64,000 nt of DNA from Polynucleobacter sp. 78F-HAINBA (GCF_018882325.1 NZ_JACVOQ010000004.1:1-64000); one strand, 5' to 3'; shown: positions 1-8,332, numbered from the stretch's first letter. Program-made: numbers and translations. The notes: generated by a model from the sequence alone, not told the origin.

Positions 1-96
1 GAATATATCCACTACTACAACCATGATCGGATCAAACAAAAACTAAAGGGATTGAGCCCAGTGCAATACCGAACTCAATCCCTTCTGGTAACCTAA
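1..96 (+). CDS. IS3-family transposase OrfB, C-terminal end (partial)
   Basis: The first 32 codons read in frame 1 from the window edge to a TAA at 94-96. They give the typical tail of an IS3-family (IS150-like) DDE transposase: a Y-I-H-Y-Y-N segment, then [15 protein letters not shown] and a short end. This tail follows the catalytic glutamate in the rve integrase domain, which lies upstream of the window. The reading frame is open to the edge, so whether the element is intact cannot be judged. The IS terminal repeat follows 31 bases later, as expected. The family call rests on the recognised tail motif and the adjacent repeat together. Confidence 0.85.
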   Translation, partial: EYIHYYNHDRIKQKLKGLSPVQYRTQSLLVT

Positions 97-100
97 CTAA

Positions 101-127
101 ACTGTCCAACTTTTGTGGGTCAGTTCA
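101..127 (+). mobile_element. Right terminal inverted repeat of an IS3-family element
   Basis: Read on the minus strand, this segment begins TGAACTGACCCACAAAAG and continues into TTGGACAGT, the usual form of IS3-family ends, with terminal 5'-TG and CA-3'. It directly follows the OrfB stop. The outer boundary is taken at 127, 42 bases from the 3' end of panE. The left end and any 3-4 bp target duplication (expected to begin ATT after 127) lie outside the window. Confidence 0.8.
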
Positions 128-168
128 ATTAGTGGTGAGGGTTTTTTAATACTCAAAACTGTAGATAC

Positions 169-1188
169 TTAGTAGCCTGAAACAGATGGCAAGGCCAAAC
201 TTCCTTTGGAGGCCTGAACATTCTCATCAAGGTACTTCGTTAACGCAAAGACCGTATTGAGGCAAGGCGTCGGTGTTTCGGTGATCTTGCCAAGCTCGAT
301 CACAGAACCCAATAAGGCATCAATCTCCAAACTACGACCTGCTTCCAAGTCTTGCAACATCGATGTTTTGTGTTTGCCAACTTTTTCAGCGCCTGCAATA
401 CGACGCTCAATATCCACGCGGAAAGTCACGCCCAATTTCTCAGCAATAGTTTGTGCTTCAGCCATCATGTTGCGTGCCAACTCTTTAGTAAGTGGGTATT
501 GGCAAATGCCCTCCAATGTCCCATGCGTCAAAGAGCTGATTGGATTGAAGGTCATATTGCCCCACAACTTCAGCCAAATTTCAGAGCGGATGTCTTCTAG
601 GATTGGTGACTTAAATCCAGCAGCCGACATCATCTCGGACATCTTCTGAATGCGCTCAGTCTGCTTGCCATCCAACTCACCCAATGGGAAACGATTGCCC
701 TCAACGTGACGAATCACGCCAGGAGCTTGGGTAAAGGTAGCTGGATACACTACGCAACCAATAATATTGTTTGGATTAATTGCATTCTTAGCAACACCAC
801 CAGCGTCGACTGTTTCAACGGAGTGATCTTGATAGTCGCCACCCAACTTCTGGAAGTACCACCAAGGAATTCCGTTTTGCATCGGAATCAAAATAGTTTC
901 TGGCCCCATGATTGCAGCAAGATCTTCAATGATCGGCTCAACTTGATGCGCCTTCACAGCCAAGATCACCACATCCGGAGTTTCCGCATCCCGAATTTTT
1001 TCAACTGCTTTTACCTGTGCCACTAAAGGCTCAGGTTGGTCATCCATAATTAATGCGAGGCCGCGCTCTTTTATTGCAGCCAATGTGGCACCACGCGCTA
1101 CAACCGTGACGTCATTGCCAGCTCGCGCCAACATGACAGCAAGGTAACCGCCAATTGCGCCCCCTCCACCGATCACACAGATTTTCAT
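169..1188 (-). CDS. panE: 2-dehydropantoate 2-reductase (ketopantoate reductase family)
   Basis: A 339-residue cytosolic oxidoreductase of the ApbA/PanE family, which reduces ketopantoate to pantoate with NADPH in the pantothenate/CoA pathway. An N-terminal Rossmann fold opens with GGGGAIGG (residues 7-14). The all-helical C-terminal dimerisation domain covers roughly residues 185-325. Length is slightly above the usual 290-320. The ATG at 1188 has a GGAG Shine-Dalgarno six bases upstream. Some family members act on other 2-oxo acids, so the substrate is inferred. It stands alone between an IS end and a transporter and has its own predicted promoter at 1227-1255, overlapped by an inverted repeat. 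Confidence 0.85.
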   Translation of the reverse strand: MKICVIGGGGAIGGYLAVMLARAGNDVTVVARGATLAAIKERGLALIMDDQPEPLVAQVKAVEKIRDAETPDVVILAVKAHQVEPIIEDLAAIMGPETILIPMQNGIPWWYFQKLGGDYQDHSVETVDAGGVAKNAINPNNIIGCVVYPATFTQAPGVIRHVEGNRFPLGELDGKQTERIQKMSEMMSAAGFKSPILEDIRSEIWLKLWGNMTFNPISSLTHGTLEGICQYPLTKELARNMMAEAQTIAEKLGVTFRVDIERRIAGAEKVGKHKTSMLQDLEAGRSLEIDALLGSVIELGKITETPTPCLNTVFALTKYLDENVQASKGSLALPSVSGY

Positions 1189-1226
1189 AAGAACTCCATA
1201 AAGATAAGAAATTTTGAATTAATGTC

Positions 1227-1255
1227 ATTTTAGAGGTGAATATTTTGCGGTGCAA
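1227..1255 (-). promoter_or_regulatory. Predicted sigma70 promoter of panE
   Basis: On the minus strand, TTGCAC (plus 1250-1255) and TAAAAT (plus 1227-1232) are separated by exactly 17 bases, about 40 bases upstream of the panE start. This is a good match to the sigma70 consensus. It is a visual prediction only. Confidence 0.55.
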
Positions 1256-1264
1256 CAAAATATT
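1239..1264. promoter_or_regulatory. Inverted repeat overlapping the panE promoter
   Basis: AATATTTTG (1239-1247) and CAAAATATT (1256-1264) are perfect 9-bp inverted arms around an 8-bp spacer. The spacer and left arm cover the predicted -35 box and part of the promoter spacer, so the site could be an operator. No T-run follows on either strand, which argues against a terminator. Confidence 0.45.
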
Positions 1265-1289
1265 GTGCCTAATATTTAAGCAATATAAA

Positions 1290-2705
1290 TTAACTCGCAA
1301 TCAATCTGGCACGGGGCACTAAACCACCCAAAAGCATGCCGGCGATGCTGGCTAAAAGGCCCGCTAACTGAGGGGGGAGAATAGCCTGAGGGGCAAGCAC
1401 TTCACAGCTAATCCAGACAACGAGGCCGCAAACGACCGATAACAATCCACCCAAGGAATTTGCCCTAGACCAGTACACCCCAAAAGCCAGTGGTACAAAA
1501 GCTGCAACCAAAGTCACTTTGTAAGCGTTCTCAACCATCTTAAAAATCGATAAATTAGAGTTGATAGCAAAAAAAGTGACTACCAGAGTGAAGCAGAGCA
1601 CAGTAATTCGCATGACCTTCAACAAGTCTTGATCAGATAGGTGCTTAAAAAAGCCGCGCACAATGTTCTCAGCAAAAGTGACCGAAGGTGCGAGCAATGT
1701 CGCACTGGCACAACTCTTGATAGCTGATAGTAGGGCACCAAAAAACATCACCTGAGCAATAAGTGGTGCGTGATTCAAAATCAGCTTGGGCAATATCATT
1801 TGTGGATCTGTATATAAATACTGCTTCACTAGATCTGGACTAATGATGGTTGCAGAGTAAGCCAAATAAAGTGGAACAAATGCGAAGACAAAATACAGTA
1901 CTCCACCCAACAAAGCAGCTTGCACTGCAATGTTCACATTCTTAGAAGATGTGATCCGCTGAAACACATCTTGCTGCGGAATAGAGCCCAACATCATCGT
2001 GCATAAGGCGGCCGTAAAGCCAAGGATAGAGGCGAGATTCATCTCGGGCCAGAAGTTGGAAAACTGGCCAGCAGCGGCTGCATGCTCAAACACAACACCA
2101 ACACCTCCAGTTTGAGCTGTTATCTCGCCGCCGATATAAAGCATGCCCACCACAATGATGATCATCTGGATAAAGTCGGTAATTGCTACTGACCACATGC
2201 CACCAAAAAGCGTATAAATCAGGACACTACCAGCGCCAATTAACATGCCGGCCGTTTGTGTGATGCTGCCGTCAGACACAACATTAAAGACAAGTCCCAA
2301 AGCTTTAATCTGCGCAGCCACCCATCCCAAATATGAAACCACAATACAGAGGGTTACCAAAACCTCTACGGTGCGGCCATATTTCTCCCGAAAGAAATCG
2401 CCGATGGTGAGCATGCGGCGGTTATAGAGATGACGAGCAAAAAAGAGTCCGACTAAGATAAGACATAAGGAGGATCCGAAAGGATCCGAAACAATCCCAC
2501 CAAGCCCCTCCTTTAGAAAGGTGGCTGGGATACCCAAAACCGCTTCGGAGCCAAACCAGGTAGCAAAGACTGTGGCGGTAACGACAGGCAAAGGAAGGCT
2601 ATGGCCTGCTGCGGCAAAGTCAGCAGTGTTTTTGACCCGTAGCGCAGCCCAAAGACCAATGCCAACAGATACCACCCAATAGATGATGACAAACCAAATC
2701 AACAT
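1290..2705 (-). CDS. Sodium:solute symporter family transporter
   Basis: A 471-residue inner-membrane protein with about 13 hydrophobic segments and the fold of the SSS family (LeuT-like, Na+-coupled uptake). The segment G-G-M-W-S-V-A-I-T-D-F-I-Q around residues 165-180 is typical of SSS proteins. Early residues W-F-G-S-E and G-I-P-A-T-F also fit. The substrate cannot be read from the sequence; acetate-, proline- and pantothenate-type symporters are all in this family. The ATG at 2705 follows an AAGGAG ribosome binding site. It is divergent from the squalene/phytoene synthase gene. Confidence 0.85.
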   Translation of the reverse strand: MLIWFVIIYWVVSVGIGLWAALRVKNTADFAAAGHSLPLPVVTATVFATWFGSEAVLGIPATFLKEGLGGIVSDPFGSSLCLILVGLFFARHLYNRRMLTIGDFFREKYGRTVEVLVTLCIVVSYLGWVAAQIKALGLVFNVVSDGSITQTAGMLIGAGSVLIYTLFGGMWSVAITDFIQMIIIVVGMLYIGGEITAQTGGVGVVFEHAAAAGQFSNFWPEMNLASILGFTAALCTMMLGSIPQQDVFQRITSSKNVNIAVQAALLGGVLYFVFAFVPLYLAYSATIISPDLVKQYLYTDPQMILPKLILNHAPLIAQVMFFGALLSAIKSCASATLLAPSVTFAENIVRGFFKHLSDQDLLKVMRITVLCFTLVVTFFAINSNLSIFKMVENAYKVTLVAAFVPLAFGVYWSRANSLGGLLSVVCGLVVWISCEVLAPQAILPPQLAGLLASIAGMLLGGLVPRARLIAS

Positions 2706-2730
2706 CGCCTAATTTCTCCTTCAGGAATTT

Positions 2731-2747
2731 GGTCAAATTATATGACC
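2731..2747. promoter_or_regulatory. Symporter upstream region: TATAAT box inside a GGTCA/TGACC inverted repeat
   Basis: On the minus strand a TATAAT hexamer sits between the arms GGTCA (2731-2735) and TGACC (2743-2747), 26-42 bases before the symporter start. A -35 box at ideal spacing is weak, which fits a regulated promoter. The repeat could be a regulator site. Prediction from sequence alone. Confidence 0.35.
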
Positions 2748-2813
2748 TTGTTACTTATGGCATTTAATCAATAAGAGCCAAATTTGGGCGGGCTGGTCTG
2801 ACATAATTCATGG

Positions 2814-3803
2814 GTGAATTCCAGCGCACACCCCAAACAGAACTCCAATAGCGATCTAGCCTATCAAAAGGCGATTTTGGGTTCCGTATCGCGTACTTTT
2901 GCACTCACCATCCCACTCCTACCCCCAGCAATTGAGGTTGTGGTTGGCAACACCTATTTACTATGTCGAATTGTCGACACTATCGAAGATGCAGCCGAAC
3001 TCAGCCCGACAGAGAAGCAAGGCTTATCTAAATTATTTTTAGAGGCAGTTCTAGGCGCGATTCCGGTGGAAGATTTTGTAACCCCCTGCCTAGATACATT
3101 GAAGGATTACTCCAATATCGATGAGCTCGATTTAATTGCGCACACCCCCACCGTTCTTCGCATTCTGCATACCTTCCCAGACAAAGATCAGGCAGCCATT
3201 AGTCGTTGCGTTTCAATTATGTCCAATGGCATGTCCCATTTCCACGGAAGACAAACGCAAGCAGGGCTAAAAGACCTCGCAGAATTTGAGCAGTATTGCT
3301 ATGTGGTGGCTGGCGTAGTTGGTGAACTGCTCACCAGCATCTTTAGCAACTACTCCATTGAGTTTGCAAAGCAAATTAAAGGCCATGAGCAGTTAGCAAT
3401 CGCCTTTGGTCAGGCCCTACAAATGACTAATATTCTGAAAGACTCACCAGAAGATCGTGCACGCGGGGTCTCCTGGAAACCAGCGTCAATGAGTCAAAAT
3501 GAGCTGCTCAAGATTTCCTACGAAAAGCTGCAAGACTCTATGAGCTACATTCTACTGATTCCAGAAAATGAAGTGGGCATGAGACGCTTCTGCCTTCTTG
3601 CTTTTGGCCTTGCGGTCATGACGCTTGAAAAAATTACCACTAGAAAAGAATTTAGCAATAAATCTGAAGTGAAGCTTTCTAGAAATACCGTTTGGGTGTT
3701 CTATGCCTTTACAAAAATTGCCGCAAGTAATCCACTTCTGATGAAAGCGTTCTTTTACGTAAGCTCTAAGCAACTCAGAAAACTGTCGGCAAAGAATCTT
3801 TAA
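2814..3803 (+). CDS. Squalene/phytoene synthase family protein
   Basis: A 329-residue prenyl transferase of the trans-isoprenyl diphosphate synthase head-to-head class. It condenses two C15 or C20 prenyl diphosphates to squalene or phytoene using Mg2+. The first Asp-rich motif D-T-I-E-D is at residues 55-59. The second region, N-I-L-K-D-S-P-E-D, is near 206-214 within a Q-M-T-N-I-L context, as in squalene/phytoene synthases. The second motif resembles squalene synthases slightly more, but the product cannot be decided here. The start is the GTG at 2814; the nearby ATG at 2810 is out of frame. No carotenoid or hopanoid genes are adjacent, so it is an orphan. Its 3' end overlaps convergent ogt by 4 bases. 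Confidence 0.8.
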   Translation: MNSSAHPKQNSNSDLAYQKAILGSVSRTFALTIPLLPPAIEVVVGNTYLLCRIVDTIEDAAELSPTEKQGLSKLFLEAVLGAIPVEDFVTPCLDTLKDYSNIDELDLIAHTPTVLRILHTFPDKDQAAISRCVSIMSNGMSHFHGRQTQAGLKDLAEFEQYCYVVAGVVGELLTSIFSNYSIEFAKQIKGHEQLAIAFGQALQMTNILKDSPEDRARGVSWKPASMSQNELLKISYEKLQDSMSYILLIPENEVGMRRFCLLAFGLAVMTLEKITTRKEFSNKSEVKLSRNTVWVFYAFTKIAASNPLLMKAFFYVSSKQLRKLSAKNL

Positions 3804-4294
3804 AGCGCACCCTCATGCTTTAAGAGCCAAGCTTTGATCTGGCGATAAAAACCGGGGGCATCTTCCTTCATAAAACCCCCAAGACCTTGCGCTGAAATAA
3901 TCCGATGGCAGGGGGTTACCAGGGGATAGGGATTTGCGCCGCAAGCTGTCCCGACTGCACGCGGACCACTTTTAATGAGTTTTGCGATCTCACCATAGGT
4001 GCTCGTCTTCCCGACTCCAATGCCTTGAGTAGCATTCCATACCTTTTGCTGGTGAATTGTTCCTGCAGGCTTCAGCGGAACATCAAAAACTGAAAAAGCG
4101 TCTTTGAAATACTGATCGCACTGTTTTGAGAATGCTTTAGCCAGCGCATTTCTCGGGGCGATTAAAGCAGTATCTAGAGGTAAATAATCTATTTTTGAGA
4201 TCATCAAGCTGCCGTCTACCAACTCTGTTTGTACGCCTAGCCGTCCAAAAGGGGCTGATATCACGCAATACTCAGTGGATGTAGGGGTGGGCAT
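3800..4294 (-). CDS. ogt: Methylated-DNA--[protein]-cysteine S-methyltransferase
   Basis: A 164-residue O6-alkylguanine-DNA alkyltransferase that removes alkyl groups from guanine (and thymine) by irreversible transfer to its own cysteine. The active-site P-C-H-R-I motif has Cys129. The preceding R-A-V-G-T-A-C-G-A-N-P segment and the helix-turn-helix G-K-T-S-T-Y-G-E-I-A are typical. Length fits the short Ogt type without an Ada regulatory domain. It is divergent from the CorC-like gene and convergent with the synthase gene. Confidence 0.92.
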   Translation of the reverse strand: MPTPTSTEYCVISAPFGRLGVQTELVDGSLMISKIDYLPLDTALIAPRNALAKAFSKQCDQYFKDAFSVFDVPLKPAGTIHQQKVWNATQGIGVGKTSTYGEIAKLIKSGPRAVGTACGANPYPLVTPCHRIISAQGLGGFMKEDAPGFYRQIKAWLLKHEGAL

Positions 4295-4411
4295 GAGGAA
4301 GATTCTGACACATATTGAAGGATAAATTCAGGCAGGATTCCGAGGTAGCTATAGCTAGTGAAATGGCACTTTGCTATATTGGTTGTTCCTTATTCTTTGC
4401 AGGCATAACTG

Positions 4412-5701
4412 ATGGACACCTTTTTTGATGATTGGCCCTTTATTGGCCAAGTCGCATTAGTCCTATTTTTACTCGCACTATCCGGCTTCTTTTCCATGGC
4501 CGAAACCAGCATGCTGTCTTCCAATCGCCACCGCCTGCGTGCAATGGCTAATGGTGGGAACGCTGGAGCTGCGCTTGCAGAGAGACTATTAAAGCGCATT
4601 GATTCACTGCTTTCAGTGCTGCTGATCTCTAACAACCTCATCAATACGATCTTGCCGATCTTAGTTACCGGCATTGCATTACATATTTTTGGCGATAGCG
4701 GGCTAGTGCTGTCGATTGCCACTTTAGTCGTTGCACTACTCATCATTATTTTTAGTGAAATCACACCGAAAGTGATCGGCGCAGCTTTTCCTGAAAAAAT
4801 TGCCAGCAATGTTGGCTGGTTCATTCTTCCTCTCACCTTCATTCTTAAGCCGCTACTCTGGTTCATTAATAGTTTTGTATCAGGACTGATGAAGATCTCC
4901 GGATTACAAACATCAACCGATAACAGGGTGATGAGCAAAGAAGAATTGCGAAGCTTAGTTCTGGAATCCAACCGATTTGTTTCCGCCCATCATCGCAATA
5001 TCTTGCTCAATCTTTTCAATCTCGAAAATATTTTGGTTGATGATGTGATGACGCCTCGCTCCAAGATTGAGGTATTGGATCTCTCAAGACCTATTGGTGA
5101 GGTGGTTGAGCAATTAGAAACCTGCTATCACAACAAATTGCCGGTATGCGATGGCGACTCTGAGCGCATTGTTGGTATTCTGTCTGTAAAGAAAGTGCTC
5201 TCCTTGCTTGGTGACGCAGAGCTTCATCACGAAGACTTCAGCTTATTGCTAAATGAGCCCTACTTCATTCCGAGTGGGACGCCCGTTCTACAACAGATGC
5301 AATTTTTCCAGGATAACCAACAACGCTTAAGCCTGGTTGTGAATGAGTATGGTGAAGTGTTAGGCCTAGTAACCTTTGAAGATATTGTTGAGGAACTGAT
5401 TGGTGAATTCACCACCTCATTCTCTAATCTTTCCAATGATCCTCATTGGCTAGCTGATGGCACTTACCTTGCAAGCGGCACTGCCTCATTGCGAGATTTA
5501 AATCGCCTGCTAAACCTTGATCTTCCACTCGATGGACCACGCACCCTGAATGGCCTTATTTTAGAAAAGCTCGAAGCGATTCCTGATTACGATGTCAGCA
5601 TTCGCATTGCTGGTGTGGTGATGGAAATTGTTCAGTTTGATGAGCATGGCGTAAAAACAGTGAAGCTGTACCGGCCCCTCACTCAAGAAAATCAAGATTG
5701 A
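4412..5701 (+). CDS. CNNM/CorC-HlyC family membrane protein with CBS domains
   Basis: A 429-residue protein with the order DUF21 transmembrane domain (about residues 1-185, four hydrophobic segments), a CBS pair (about 200-325) and a CorC/HlyC domain (about 345-420). Members are linked to magnesium and cobalt efflux and were once called hemolysins; the transported ion is not readable here. The ATG at 4412 is the only sensible start. The last codons overlap the TTG start of the pil ATPase gene by 4 bases (TTGA), so the two are translationally coupled although not obviously related in function. Confidence 0.85.
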   Translation: MDTFFDDWPFIGQVALVLFLLALSGFFSMAETSMLSSNRHRLRAMANGGNAGAALAERLLKRIDSLLSVLLISNNLINTILPILVTGIALHIFGDSGLVLSIATLVVALLIIIFSEITPKVIGAAFPEKIASNVGWFILPLTFILKPLLWFINSFVSGLMKISGLQTSTDNRVMSKEELRSLVLESNRFVSAHHRNILLNLFNLENILVDDVMTPRSKIEVLDLSRPIGEVVEQLETCYHNKLPVCDGDSERIVGILSVKKVLSLLGDAELHHEDFSLLLNEPYFIPSGTPVLQQMQFFQDNQQRLSLVVNEYGEVLGLVTFEDIVEELIGEFTTSFSNLSNDPHWLADGTYLASGTASLRDLNRLLNLDLPLDGPRTLNGLILEKLEAIPDYDVSIRIAGVVMEIVQFDEHGVKTVKLYRPLTQENQD

Positions 5702-6768
5702 GCGAACTGTTACATGACTCTCACATTATTCGAACCTGGCATGAAATCGCTGTTAATGCATTAAATAGTCGGTCTACGGATATTCATATTGAGGCAAGGC
5801 CTCAAGAGACCGTAGTGCGCACCAGAATAGATGGTCGCCTCACATTACAAAACCAATACCCCATTGATCTGCATGAGCGATTAATTACACGCATCAAAAT
5901 ATTGGCACGTCTTGATATTGCAGAGAAACGTGTACCTCAAGATGGGCGCCTTGTTATTGGCCATGACTTTAGCCACCCCAATATTGATTGTCGGGTATCG
6001 ATTCTTCCTACCTTGCATGGTGAAAAAGCAGTTATCCGGATTTTGCCAAGCCGCCTCGAAGAGCTAGCTTTAGATCGGCTTGGCCTATTACCAGATCAAC
6101 TAAAAATAATCCAAGAGGCCATTAGCCAAACTAATGGCTTGATTCTAGTAACGGGGCCGACTGGCAGTGGCAAGACACGGACCTTATATAGCTGCTTGAG
6201 CACACTAAACCAAGTGCAACGCAATATTTGCTCCGTTGAAGATCCTATTGAAATCCGACTTCCTGGAGTCAATCAAGTTGCCTATCACCCAAAGGCGGGA
6301 TTAGACTTTCCTGCAATCATTCGCGCCCTTCTGCGCCAAGATCCAGATGTCATCATGATTGGTGAAATACGCGATTGCGCAAGTGCGCAGCTTGCTATCC
6401 AGGCCGCACAAACGGGGCACTTAGTGCTAAGCACCCTTCATACTCGTAATGCTATTGGCGCTTTATGCCGACTTAAAAGTCTCGGCATAGATCAAGAGTC
6501 TATTGAATCCTGTCTTCGTTGCGTCAGCTCTCAACGATTAGTTCGAAAACGCTGCAAACAATGCAATCCAACCCCGAGTAAAAAATCTTGCGAGCTTTGC
6601 AAGGGGTCTGGATATTTTGGTCGCATTGGTGTTCATGAAGTTTTGGGAAGCGAGCACTTGTTTAATTCAGCTCCAGCATTAGATATTTACACAGCAGGAA
6701 TGCAATTGTTGAAGTCCGGCTTTATAGATCAGATATCGCTAGATTCTGAGCTTGGCACTTGGCATTAG
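5698..6768 (+). CDS. GspE/PilB-type secretion/pilus assembly ATPase, short form
   Basis: A 356-residue AAA+-like ATPase that powers type IV pilus or type II secretion pseudopilus assembly from the cytoplasm. The Walker A G-P-T-G-S-G-K-T is at residues 153-160 and the Walker B region D-P-D-V-I-M-I-G-E-I-R-D at 215-226. A zinc tetracysteine, C286, C289, C298 and C301, is present as in GspE/PilB but not PilT. Typical PilB has about 560 residues, so the whole N-terminal MshEN/GspE-N part (about 200 residues) is missing. The only plausible start is TTG at 5698, inside the stop of the preceding gene. It is the first of three co-oriented pilus genes. Confidence 0.85.
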   Translation: MSELLHDSHIIRTWHEIAVNALNSRSTDIHIEARPQETVVRTRIDGRLTLQNQYPIDLHERLITRIKILARLDIAEKRVPQDGRLVIGHDFSHPNIDCRVSILPTLHGEKAVIRILPSRLEELALDRLGLLPDQLKIIQEAISQTNGLILVTGPTGSGKTRTLYSCLSTLNQVQRNICSVEDPIEIRLPGVNQVAYHPKAGLDFPAIIRALLRQDPDVIMIGEIRDCASAQLAIQAAQTGHLVLSTLHTRNAIGALCRLKSLGIDQESIESCLRCVSSQRLVRKRCKQCNPTPSKKSCELCKGSGYFGRIGVHEVLGSEHLFNSAPALDIYTAGMQLLKSGFIDQISLDSELGTWH

Positions 6769-7832
6769 CCCAAATGTTTATAACCAGAAAGCTCAGCAAG
6801 TCTGAGCAATTGCATTTTGCACAACAAATGCTCGCCCTCATTCAGGCTGGACTTCCCTTGCTCAACGCTATTCAGCTATTAATCCAGTCAGCGCCAATAT
6901 CCTGGAAAATGTGGCTAGAAGACATTCGTCAGCAGCTTCAAAAGGGTAATAGCTTTTCTTTTTGCCTCAGCGCACAAAACGGAAAATTTTCTCCAGAGTT
7001 TTCTAACCTCATCAGAGTGAGCGAAAGAACGGGCGATCTTAGCTTAGCGCTGAAGACAATCTCACAGCAACTAGAGGCTCAGATTGAGCTACGAAGAAAA
7101 GTGCAGCAGTCACTAACCTACCCTGTAATCACTTTAGCCACTTCTTTTCTGCTCGTGCTGGTCATGATGATTTGGGTTGTGCCTGTATTCAAAGAAGTCT
7201 TTGGGCACTTTAACGCGGAACTTCCAGCGCCAACTAGAATCCTCATCTCCATATCCACAGGTGTCCAAAGCTACTCGGTAGAAATAGCACTTGGCACGCT
7301 CGTGATAGCTGCAAGCTTTGTGTATACCTGGCTAAAATCTAGCGCACTCCAAAAATACTGTGATGCCCTCTTGTTACGCATTCCGTTTTTTGGCAATCTT
7401 TTTAGACTAACAACACTTAGTCATTGGTGTCGAACTTTAGGGCATCTTCTGGAGACTGGTTTACCGCTACCAGACGCGCTGAGAGTGACTGCACAATCAT
7501 CTAATCACTGGGTGAGTCACGACTTTAGCGCTGAGATATTTAAACACCTCACTCGGGGCTGGCCTTTGGGTGAATCACTCAAGCGAGCAGACCCTAAATC
7601 AAGAATTCTTGATGTGGAAACCTTGTTACTGCTGCACATTGGTGCTGAAAGTGGTGCGTTGGCTGAGATGTTAAATAAGCGCGCTACTACCCTAGGCTCA
7701 CAGTTAAGCAGTCAACTCAATGCGCTTAGCCAAAATTTGGAGCCTGCACTGATTCTTTTTGTTGGCGCCATTATTGGTAGCTTAGTCATAATCCTATATC
7801 TGCCCATCTTTAATTTAGGACAAATCGTTTAG
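6759..7832 (+). CDS. pilC: Type II secretion/type IV pilus inner-membrane platform protein (PilC/GspF)
   Basis: A 357-residue polytopic inner-membrane protein with two T2SSF repeats, about residues 20-140 and 220-345. The first ends in a hydrophobic segment near 120-140 and the last hydrophobic segment is near the C-terminus. It forms the platform rotated by the PilB/GspE ATPase. Length is a little below the usual 400. The listed start is TTG at 6759, overlapping the ATPase gene; an ATG at 6774 is an equally good start and has no better ribosome site. It lies between the ATPase and the prepilin peptidase genes. Confidence 0.87.
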   Translation: MALAQMFITRKLSKSEQLHFAQQMLALIQAGLPLLNAIQLLIQSAPISWKMWLEDIRQQLQKGNSFSFCLSAQNGKFSPEFSNLIRVSERTGDLSLALKTISQQLEAQIELRRKVQQSLTYPVITLATSFLLVLVMMIWVVPVFKEVFGHFNAELPAPTRILISISTGVQSYSVEIALGTLVIAASFVYTWLKSSALQKYCDALLLRIPFFGNLFRLTTLSHWCRTLGHLLETGLPLPDALRVTAQSSNHWVSHDFSAEIFKHLTRGWPLGESLKRADPKSRILDVETLLLLHIGAESGALAEMLNKRATTLGSQLSSQLNALSQNLEPALILFVGAIIGSLVIILYLPIFNLGQIV

Positions 7833-8332
7833 TGGATCCCAACATAAGTATCTGGATCATCAAATCTCTGCTGATGCTGGCTTTGATTTATTTAGCCTAT
7901 ATTGATTGGCGCACTCTCCGCCTTCCGAACGCCATTACATTCCCCTTGATTATTTTGGGTATTACTTTTAACTGGTTCTCAGACCTGCGCTTGACTGCTC
8001 CAAGCTCAGCACTCCTTGGAGCGTTCCTAGGATATGCATCACTGTGGGCATTGAATGCCGGTTATCGTCTTCTACAAAACCGAAATGGCATTGGCATGGG
8101 CGATGCCAAGCTCTTGGGAGCACTGGGCGCTTGGTTAGGGGTGAGCTCTTTACCCAGCATTCTCTTGATAGCCTCGGTTACAGGAATAGCGGGTGGCATT
8201 ATCTGGCTTAAATGGCGAGGCCATCAACTGCAACAGGCTTTTCCTTTTGGCCCCTTTTTAGTGATTGCTGGCATTATTGAATTGTTATGGCCTCAACTCA
8301 TTTCAACCTTCATTCTGCCCAAGCTGGTTTAA
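7832..8332 (+). CDS. pilD: A24-family prepilin peptidase lacking the N-methylation domain
   Basis: A 166-residue membrane aspartic peptidase that cleaves type III signal peptides of prepilins. The two catalytic aspartates are visible: Asp25 in I-D-W-R-T-L-R-L-P-N and Asp91 in G-M-G-D-A-K. Typical PilD has about 270-290 residues with an N-terminal cysteine-rich methyltransferase domain, which is absent here. Such short forms resemble TadV/CpaA or archaeal enzymes in architecture. The start is GTG at 7832, overlapping the pilC stop by one base. The 3' end overlaps coaE by 46 bases. Confidence 0.85.
   Translation: MDPNISIWIIKSLLMLALIYLAYIDWRTLRLPNAITFPLIILGITFNWFSDLRLTAPSSALLGAFLGYASLWALNAGYRLLQNRNGIGMGDAKLLGALGAWLGVSSLPSILLIASVTGIAGGIIWLKWRGHQLQQAFPFGPFLVIAGIIELLWPQLISTFILPKLV

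Noticed and set aside
46..84. AAGGGATTGAG/CTCAATCCCTT inverted repeat as a terminator
   Set aside because: The arms lie inside the transposase reading frame, the loop is 17 bases, and no T-run follows.
4346..4357. TAGCTATAGCTA palindrome upstream of the CorC-like gene
   Set aside because: A 12-bp palindrome of simple composition with no promoter placed around it; chance is likely.
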